NCBI GenBank assembly: GCA_009792885.1
Contig: WMCF01000032.1
Coordinates: forward strand, 8,669,589-8,733,588
Source of the DNA: Eremophila alpestris peregrina
Lineage: Eukaryota; Chordata; Aves; Passeriformes; Alaudidae
Reading direction: 5' to 3'
DNA length: 64,000 bases
Part shown: positions 57,601-64,000 of the stretch, in pieces
How positions within the stretch are numbered: the stretch's first letter is position 1
Layout: the number at the start of each line of letters is the position of its first letter
Program-made: the position numbers and the translations under genes
Notes under the pieces: generated by a model
The model's input: the letters and a program-made list of their open reading frames with translations, nothing else
The model's database searches: none
Told to the model about the DNA's origin: nothing

Positions 57601-60486
57601 TGATAAGAAAGGCAGTCAGTGCAAGAATACTGAGCAGTTTCCAGATTGGAGTTATCAGTGTTCTGTACTTGCACAAATAACAAAACCTCACTGTAAGAAA
57701 AATCCATTTCATTTTCTTCTTTCTATCTTAAAGATGTATGAAATATCTGAAACCAAGTTAATGAATGATTCTTACAGAAGTACATAAAGAAAAAGTGCCC
57801 AGCAGAGACTTGGAGCCACGTTCACAAAGGTGTAGTTCCTCTGGCCTAGAGACAGATAAGCATCTGAGACCTTCAATAATCTCAACTGCAATTCTTTGCT
57901 GATAATTGCTGGGGAGAAATTTTTATAGACAACATTTTTCAAATGACTATAGAACTTATCTTTAAGAGTAATATTTGGGAGACTAATCAGCCCTTCTATA
58001 TTGATTTAAAAATATTGAAAAATATCTAGATTTTTCAGAGAAGCATTAAAGCCAGTGATTTATTTTACCATTCAATTTAGCTGAAACTCATCACTATCTC
58101 TGGAGTAAGAGGTACATATTGTTTAGCATCCAAATCACAACAGATTTTTTTTTTCCTCCTGAAACACAAGCCCAGGTTCCCAACCTTAGTGGCTGTAAAG
58201 AGCAGTTTGGGTAAATGCTCACTTTAGAAGGTCTAAGCACCAGAAATACACATTTGTATTGCTTTTAAGCACAACTCTTATAGCAATGCATTGAATCCTA
58301 TATCAATAAAACTCTTTGAAAGAGTCATTAAGGGTGGCAGCTAGCGCCATCCTTGTTTTATCAAGACTACCATTTGTTTGGGTTCAAAACAGAGCAAAGA
58401 AATAAAAAGCTTAGATCTGTCAAAATATTCTTTGACTGGTGAAGTCCTTAAAAATAACCCATACAGATTTCATGTTTGCCAGCCTAATTAAGAGTAAAAC
58501 TGTTAGCTGCACCTCAGAAATGGCAGACGATTCTTAAGTAATCATCCATTAAGTAACTAAGAAATAACGATTGCTGCTTAAAATATTTTAGGAAACAATC
58601 ACAAAGAGATATAAAACATTTTTCTTTACAAAAGAATGTAATGGACTGTGCTTGGTTCCCAAAGGACTGTTTTTTCCATGTCCATTTTTTTTCAGAATAG
58701 TTTTTGTTACCTCCTTTCTATACATGCAGAGAGAATCCAGCATCTTACACACTGCACAAGATCTGCAGGACTTCAGAAAGCCATATTTAAATATTTGAAA
58801 TTAATACTATTTTGTTTGACTTTAAGCCCCTGAAGAAGGGCTCATTACCACAGCACTGCTGTTAGGTGGAATTATAAGAGGAAAAGAACCAGCTATTTTA
58901 TCTAGCCATAGGCAGGAAAATCATCACAATTAGCTACAGGAGGAATGGTGAAGTCACCCAGGGAGTTCCTGAAGGCTGCACCTTGGGCAGGGACTCATTC
59001 CTTTCCTCTGAACCATGTAGGAAAGTCAGGGTTCTAGACTAGGTAATTAGAAGCAAATCAAATAAGCCATAAGTACAGTCTGGTCAGAGTACAGTCACTA
59101 ATCCCAAATAGTTTCTAATACTCTACTTCATTAGAATAAAGGAAATGTGACACAGTTTGAACCAGTTCAACCATTCATATGCATTGAATATTAAGCATGG
59201 AAGATGCAAGCCAGATGAAGAAAACTTCTCAAACATTCTGCAAGAATTTATGACAGAAGTCTTAACACCCAGACCAGTTTTCCCTGTACTAACCTGTGGT
59301 TTGCTTGGAAATTATAAGTTTAGGAAAAGTCACAGAATCTCCTGAGCTGAAAGGGACCTAGAGGGATCATCAAGTCCAAGTCCTGGTTCTGCACAGGACA
59401 GCCCCAAAAATCACACCATGTGCTTGAGAGCATTGTGCAAACACTTCTTGAACACACACAGGCTTAATGCTGTGACCACTGCCCTGGGGAGCCTGGTCAG
59501 TGCTCAATCACCCTCTATACCCAACCTAAACCTGCCCTGACACAGCTTTATGCTGTTCCCTCGGGCCCTGTGACCCGTCAGAGTGTTTAAATTAGTTTAA
59601 TCTGTTTGCAGTATGGATGGCTTCCTTTCCTGACAGGGAGCTTTGGGTTCCTCTGGGACACGAGATCAAAGAGCTGCCCTCCTCCTGTTCTCTCTCCCTG
59701 CTCCACTGATCAGAACATGCAGGTCTTTATCAAATAAATTGTTCATAGAAAATTACATCATTAGTAAAAAGACAGATGCTCAAATCCTTGTTCTTTTAAA
59801 GAAAAAAATGTCACACTCTAAAATAAAAAACACATGGGACCCCGGCGTAAAAGCAGATAAAAATCAGCATGCAGGAAATATTCTGAGGGAAAAAAAAATA
59901 CGAAGGAAAGCAAGAACTTCCCCGCAACAAAGAAAACGTCAGTGTAGTACGAAAGACTCCAAACCTGCCGCAAACTAAGCGGAGACAGATCCCAATTCCC
60001 TGTCCAAGGTGACGGCACCTGGAGGCACAGGCAGGGGATGCTGCCCTGGCCCTCAGCTCCCCAGAGCCACAGCGGGCTGGGGGGTTTTGCAGGACCCCTC
60101 GGGATTCCGGGCTCCGCCGAGGTGACCGGGTGGCACCGCCGGGGGCTCTGCCCGGGGCTGGGGTCCCACCGGGCTCTCCCCAGGCCGCTTCACTGGGGAA
60201 AGAGCCGCGGGAGCCCCCGGGACACGGCCCAGCCGCCCTCCGGCCCCGCGGCCAGCAGCCCCTCAGGGCTGGCCTCCCCTCAGCGCCTCACGCCGGCCCC
60301 ACCGCCGCACCCCGCCCGCCCCCGAGCCCCCCGGAGCCCTCTCCCGGCCACCTGCGGGTCCCGCCGCCGGCCGCCCTCACCCGCGGACTCGCCGGTGTTG
60401 ATCCAGTCCGGGTTCGCCAGGCTGGCGATGGCGAAGATGTCGGCAGCCAGGAAGAGGCATCCTGAGATGATGGTCAGTTTGTCCAT
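36483..60486 (-). CDS. MOSMO: MOSMO, modulator of Smoothened (C16orf52 orthologue), complete
   Basis: Three coding exons, 60486-60381, 42200-41988 and 36667-36483, giving 504 bases including stop, a 167-residue product equal in length to human MOSMO and nearly identical as recalled. Four membrane segments can be read: about residues 4-24 (IISGCLFLAADIFAIAS), 67-90 (TLFFIIMGIISLTVTCGLLV), 100-124 (FTGMILFCMAALIFPIGFY) and 139-163 (SYVLFVLSIFFTIVGLLFAG), with a claudin-like arrangement. Known role: with MEGF8 and the ubiquitin ligase MGRN1 it lowers surface Smoothened and so dampens Hedgehog signalling. The start at 60486 (MDKLTIIS) follows the family; an in-frame ATG seven codons upstream (MPPEPEE) is also possible. 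Introns are 18.2 kb and 5.3 kb. Confidence 0.97.
41594..41629 (+). repeat. Left arm of a 36-base inverted repeat
   Basis: Begins GTTGTAATGCAGC and matches the reverse complement of 41716-41751 at 35 of 36 positions. Confidence 0.95.
41716..41751 (-). repeat. Right arm of a 36-base inverted repeat
   Basis: Partner of 41594-41629, with an 86-base loop, about 240 bases into the intron downstream of MOSMO exon 2. Confidence 0.95.
41988..42200 (-). CDS. MOSMO: MOSMO coding exon 2
   Basis: 213 bases, acceptor GTTTTCAG, donor GGAA|GTAAGT. It encodes ALTVGLVRQCQTIHGRDRTC, IPPRLPPEWVTTLFFIIMGI and on to ATKYARWIAFTG. The two cysteines of the loop (RQC, RTC) and the second membrane segment are here. 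Confidence 0.97.
54124..54153. promoter_or_regulatory. Palindrome with two inverted AGGTCA half-sites
   Basis: AGTAGGTCAAGCTT is followed almost immediately by its near reverse complement AAGTTTGACCTACT. The left half with its flank reads AAAGTAGGTCA, which fits the monomer ROR element (WAWNTRGGTCA); the right half fits with one mismatch. Function is not shown. Confidence 0.4.
58512..58602 (+). repeat. Dispersed repeat, copy 1
   Basis: Shares CCTCAGAAATGGCAGA, ATTCTTAAGTAATCATCCA, CTAAGAAATAA and TTAGGAAACAAT in order with 63252-63317. This copy has 8 and 15 extra bases at two points. Confidence 0.85.
59330..59585 (-). mobile_element. CR1 LINE 3' fragment
   Basis: Matches the familiar avian CR1 tail in reverse orientation: TCACAGAATCTCCTGAGCTG, AAAGGGACC, GATCATCAAGTCCAA, CTGCACAGGACA, GTGACCACTGCCCTGGGGAG. 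The element's 3' end is at the lower coordinate, so its sense strand is minus. It is non-coding, truncated and diverged. Confidence 0.9.
60381..60486 (-). CDS. MOSMO: MOSMO coding exon 1
   Basis: 35 codons plus one base, donor GCGG|GTGAGG. It encodes MDKLTIISGCLFLAADIFAI and ASLANPDWINTGESA: first membrane segment and start of the extracellular loop. It lies inside a CpG island. Confidence 0.96.
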
Positions 60487-60965
60487 CTCCTCCGGCTCCG
60501 GCGGCACCCGGCTCCGGGCCTCCGCCCGGCTCCCGCAGCGGGCCCGGGCCGGGGGCGCCTCACGGCCGCGGCTCCATGGGCCCCGCGCCGCGCTCGGCGG
60601 CGGCGGCAGGAACGGACCCCGGACGGCGCCGGAAGCGAACCCGGCGGGCGGGAGGGGGGCGGCGGCCGCTCCGGAAGGGGAACCCGCGGTCCCCGGCGCC
60701 GGGCGGGGCGGGGCTCCCGCAGGGGGCGGGGCCGGCGCTGGGCGGGGCGGGGCAGCTCCTGGGCCGCGGCGGGTTTTTGTGGGCCCAGCTGATGGGCGGG
60801 GCCGGCGGGGGGCGGTGACAAGGGCGGGGCTTGAGCCGGTGGGTGGGGTTTGCTATGGTGGGCGGGGTGAGGGGCGGGGCTGGGCACAAGGCGCGGAGCG
60901 CGCGGGGCGGGGCCGCCGGTGGGTGTGGTCTGAGGAGGGGGCGGGGCAACTGGCGAGGGTGGGGC

Positions 60966-62033
60966 GGGCGGTGCCCCGGGGCGGGTCAGTCGTGAGGGGA
61001 GGGTCAGTCGTGAGGGACGGGCGGTGCCCCGGGGCGGGTCAGTCGTGAGGGACGGGNNNNNNNNNNNNNNNNNNNNNNNNNNNNNNNNNNNNNNNNNNNN
61101 NNNNNNNNNNNNNNNNNNNNNNNNNNNNNNNNNNNNNNNNNNNNNNNNNNNNNNNNNNNNNNNNNNNNNNNNNNNNNNNNNNNNNNNNNNNNNNNNNNNN
61201 NNNNNNNNNNNNNNNNNNNNNNNNNNNNNNNNNNNNNNNNNNNNNNNNNNNNNNNNNNNNNNNNNNNNNNNNNNNNNNNNNNNNNNNNNNNNNNNNNNNN
61301 NNNNNNNNNNNNNNNNNNNNNNNNNNNNNNNNNNNNNNNNNNNNNNNNNNNNNNNNNNNNNNNNNNNNNNNNNNNNNNNNNNNNNNNNNNNNNNNNNNNN
61401 NNNNNNNNNNNNNNNNNNNNNNNNNNNNNNNNNNNNNNNNNNNNNNNNNNNNNNNNNNNNNNNNNNNNNNNNNNNNNNNNNNNNNNNNNNNNNNNNNNNN
61501 NNNNNNNNNNNNNNNNNNNNNNNNNNNNNNNNNNNNNNNNNNNNNNNNNNNNNNNNNNNNNNNNNNNNNNNNNNNNNNNNNNNNNNNNNNNNNNNNNNNN
61601 NNNNNNNNNNNNNNNNNNNNNNNNNNNNNNNNNNNNNNNNNNNNNNNNNNNNNNNNNNNNNNNNNNNNNNNNNNNNNNNNNNNNNNNNNNNNNNNNNNNN
61701 NNNNNNNNNNNNNNNNNNNNNNNNNNNNNNNNNNNNNNNNNNNNNNNNNNNNNNNNNNNNNNNNNNNNNNNNNNNNNNNNNNNNNNNNNNNNNNNNNNNN
61801 NNNNNNNNNNNNNNNNNNNNNNNNNNNNNNNNNNNNNNNNNNNNNNNNNNNNNNNNNNNNNNNNNNNNNNNNNNNNNNNNNNNNNNNNNNNCCCGGGGCG
61901 GGTCAGGCGTGAGGGACGGGCGGTGCCCCGGGGCGGGTCAGTCGTGAGGACGGGCGGTGTCCCGGGGCGGGTCAGTCGTGAGGATCGGGCGGTGTCCCGG
62001 GGCGGATCAGTTGTGAGGGACCGGCGGTGCCCC
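60966..62033 (+). repeat. GC-rich tandem repeat array interrupted by the gap
   Basis: Units of about 33-36 bases built on GGGCGGTGCCCCGGGGCGGG and TCAGTCGTGAGG on both sides of the gap: about three before it and four after it. Long open frames through this array and the N run are artefacts. Confidence 0.93.
61057..61891. other. Assembly gap (835 N)
   Basis: Run of unknown bases inside the tandem array. True size unknown. Confidence 1.
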
Positions 62034-62120
62034 CGACCCGCCGCGCCTGGACCCCGCCCGGTTCTGGCCCGAACGCTTGCCCCTGCCGTCTTGACCTTGT
62101 CCGTTCTCGAGATCCCGAGA

Positions 62121-63518
62121 GATATTTTGGAACCGTGAATTGGCCTCTTGGTCAGTACCAAGGGCTGGGGAACGATCACAGGTCTGTGTTGACCACAAAA
62201 AACTGCCTTCTTGAGTCTCTGCTCTTTATCCCCTTGCAAGGCTGGGCATGAGCTGAAATTCCAGAGCTGCTTCTGTAGCACTGATGAGAACAGGGGATGT
62301 AAAAAGGGCTGAGGTTTGGCGGCTGTGGAGCCCCTCAGAAGCGCTACACAGTGCTGTGTCTGTGCCCTTTCTTTGGAAGGAAATCGAATTAATTGTGACT
62401 GGAAATCTCACCCAAATACAGCCATTTTTGATGGCATGCTTTCCCATGGATTCAGCTCCACAGAACTGTGGGGAATCTGTAGCCAGAAAATGAACAATGC
62501 ACCAAATGTGGGAAACCAGCCTGGTTTTGGCCACAATAGCTCTATGCGTTCAATATTGTCATTCTGCTATGGGGATGTTGAAGTAAATGAGCCAAACAGC
62601 CCCCACATCTACAGGTACTTGGCAAATATCTAATTGCTGGCATTTTTCCCCTTCCAACAGTGAACACCCACCTGTTTTTTTCCAGAGGAGCACAACTGGT
62701 CTATATGGAACACACTGGGCAGCCAAGTGGGTGATTGCCTGCATTGTTTATTTTTTATGTAAGTATTTTACATAGATGGCAGACTGTACACACAAAATGG
62801 AGATATCAGTAATCCTGAAGTGCTCAAGAGCAATCAGTGGGATTTGTTATTTGGAGGACAAGCCCTGTACTTACCTCCCCTTGAAATCGCCTATACTTGA
62901 CAAATTTTCTTAAGGGTGGAGAAAATGGTAAGGCTTTTGATGAAAACTAGCTGAAATTATTCCCCTAAAACCAGAAAGAATTGGTGCATGGAAGAAATAG
63001 TGATTTGAAAAATCCATTTGCTATAAGCATGCAGTATTTTCTTGAAGTCCTTAATAGCTGGAAACTCCTCTGTTATTTTGTGCCCTGTTCCTTACCTTCA
63101 CTGAATATATTGCTGTTAGTAATGAATACTTAGGTAGCAGCACTGTCACTCCTTCTCTTGGCAAAATGTGTGACTTTTTAAGAAATAGGTTTCTAAGTAA
63201 AAACTACTTTCAGTGTATTTATTTGCAGCAAGCAAGTTTATGGAGTCTTTTGCCTCAGAAATGGCAGATGATTCTTAAGTAATCATCCACTAAGAAATAA
63301 TGATTTTAGGAAACAATTTTTGTTTCCTAAAACTAAATTTTTGTTTCCTAAAAACTCAGCACACAATGCCAGTCTAAAGACATAACTAAGGATGAGAGGC
63401 TGAGCTGTTTGGATCCTTAAGAATGGGGGCAGCACCTTCTCAAATATCTCCTTAAAGCTGTTATTGAAGAATGATATCACACTTTCACCTAGTAAAGTTT
63501 TCCTCTCACTTTTCAAAG
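62121..63518 (+). other. Region upstream of the PDZD9 exon
   Basis: Probably PDZD9 5' UTR or intron. No initiating exon could be assigned. It contains the second copy of the dispersed repeat (63252-63317) and, just after it, two tandem copies of a unit containing TTTTTGTTTCCTAAAA (63317-63356). Confidence 0.5.
63252..63317 (+). repeat. Dispersed repeat, copy 2
   Basis: Same-strand relative of 58512-58602, shorter by two internal deletions, about 4.7 kb away across the CpG island. Confidence 0.85.
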
Positions 63519-63692
63519 GGCAGTTGAGAGCACTGGAAAACTCTCAGCACACACAGATTGCAGCATTGATGGCAGAGATTGGAATGGATGAACAAGGATT
63601 AGCCCTCACCATGCTGCAGGAGGGGCCATATCTCCTGATAACAAGCCTTGCTGAAAGAAGCTCTTCAGCTAATGATGGAAAGCTGAAACCAG
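63519..63692 (+). CDS. PDZD9: PDZD9 exon encoding the start of the PDZ domain (partial gene)
   Basis: 174 bases with a strong acceptor (TTTTCCTCTCACTTTTCAAAG) and donor CCAG|GTAAAA. The open frame encodes QLRALENSQHTQIAALMAEI, then GLALTMLQEGPYLLITSLAE and RSSSANDGKLKPG. The block GL.....GPYL.IT.L....ANDGKL.PG matches the PDZ domain of human PDZD9 as recalled (GLGLIIIQHGPYLQITHLI), and the split after PG is the usual PDZ intron site (PGD). PDZ domains bind C-terminal peptides; the carboxylate loop is degenerate here (DEQGLAL), as in the human protein. PDZD9 function is unknown to me. Location and strand agree with human synteny, where it is divergent from MOSMO. Upstream and downstream exons are not in view. 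Confidence 0.85.
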
Positions 63693-64000
63693 GTAAAAAC
63701 AACCAATAGTGATATTAAATTTTAATTGCATTGAAAATATCCTTGTTCTGCATTTATGCTCTGAGCCTGTCTCTGATTTATTTACACTTAGACAGATCAA
63801 AAGAAACTCAGTTTAAAATTACAGAGAAAAGAAACTAGCACAAACTGCATAAAGCTCAATGCCAGCATTCCACAGTGCTGAAATACCTGTGATCTTAAAA
63901 TAGCTGATATAGAGACTGTTCCATAATCAGATCAAGATTTAAGTTTATACATTGTTCTCCAGCAAAAACAGATTTCCCATTCACCAGATTTTTCTCCAAA
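63693..64000 (+). other. PDZD9 intron, right edge
   Basis: After the donor no further PDZ strand (VL.V....) is seen before the window ends. Confidence 0.6.

Larger units (their letters stand above)
42201..60380 (-). other. MOSMO: MOSMO intron 1
   Basis: 18.2 kb of AT-rich sequence without recognisable exons on either strand. Features seen: three tandem copies of a 15-base unit near 48055-48098 (CTTGTTGTAAGAGTC variants), poly-T runs at about 48832-48854 and 55809-55822, a short palindrome at 54124-54153, a dispersed repeat copy at 58512-58602 and a CR1 tail at 59330-59585. Confidence 0.7.
60020..62120. promoter_or_regulatory. CpG island shared by divergent MOSMO and PDZD9
   Basis: A very GC- and CpG-rich block containing MOSMO exon 1, with many GC-box-like GGGCGGGGC motifs between 60700 and 60960. 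MOSMO is transcribed leftward and PDZD9 rightward, so a bidirectional promoter is likely. The centre is an assembly gap, so any PDZD9 first exon may be hidden. Confidence 0.75.

Noticed and set aside
60038..61048. 336-codon open frame on the plus strand
   Set aside because: Runs through the CpG island antisense to MOSMO exon 1 and into the tandem array. It is rich in G, R, P and A from base composition and has no recognised domain.
61004..62281. 425-codon open frame on the minus strand and 307-codon frame on the plus strand
   Set aside because: Both span the run of unknown bases and the repeat units; the openness is an artefact.
1..64000. CRISPR arrays, operons, phage genes or tRNA/rRNA genes
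   Set aside because: No regularly spaced direct repeats with unique spacers, no bacterial gene layout and no cloverleaf-like RNA gene were seen; the window is vertebrate.

Overview
This is vertebrate nuclear DNA and almost certainly avian. Genes are split into short exons with GT-AG introns, CpG islands sit at gene starts, and the 59.3 kb region carries a degraded CR1 LINE tail of the kind typical of birds. I cannot name the species. There are no bacterial-type operons, and nearly all uninterrupted reading frames are chance frames. The genes were found by reading exon-sized conserved blocks flanked by splice sites with matching phases. Homology statements rest on recalled family sequences, not on a search.

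Four genes are supported, in the order known from human 16p12 (PDZD9 - MOSMO - VWA3A - SDR42E2). On the minus strand, read from high to low coordinates, are MOSMO (3 coding exons, 60486 to 36483, complete 167-residue protein), VWA3A (24 coding exons modelled, 31221 to about 14117, with an unresolved linker around 20.5-22.7 kb) and the 5' half of SDR42E2 (5 exons, 4957 to 389, running off the left edge). On the plus strand, one PDZ-encoding exon of PDZD9 lies at 63519-63692, and the gene runs off the right edge. MOSMO and PDZD9 are divergent around a CpG island (about 60.0-62.1 kb) that holds a GC-rich tandem repeat interrupted by an 835-base assembly gap.

Layout: 1-4957 SDR42E2; 4958-14116 intergenic, with a long inverted repeat at 8712-9740; 14117-31230 VWA3A coding; 31.8-32.5 kb CpG island, probable VWA3A promoter, containing a tandem duplication that repeats a splice donor; 32.49-32.78 kb purine-rich minisatellite; 32.8-36.48 kb probable long MOSMO 3' UTR; 36.5-60.5 kb MOSMO with introns of 5.3 and 18.2 kb; 60.5-62.1 kb shared CpG island and gap; 62.1-64.0 kb 5' part of PDZD9.

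The genes share no obvious pathway. MOSMO is a membrane regulator of Hedgehog signalling, SDR42E2 a putative NAD(P)-dependent oxidoreductase, VWA3A a multi-VWA protein and PDZD9 a single-PDZ protein; their grouping is conserved synteny. The most notable observations are: the first VWA domain of VWA3A seems to have lost about 140 residues in frame; the VWA3A first-exon donor is repeated within the promoter island; two introns use GC donors; and there are several unexplained inverted or dispersed repeats. I found no previously undescribed system that I can defend.
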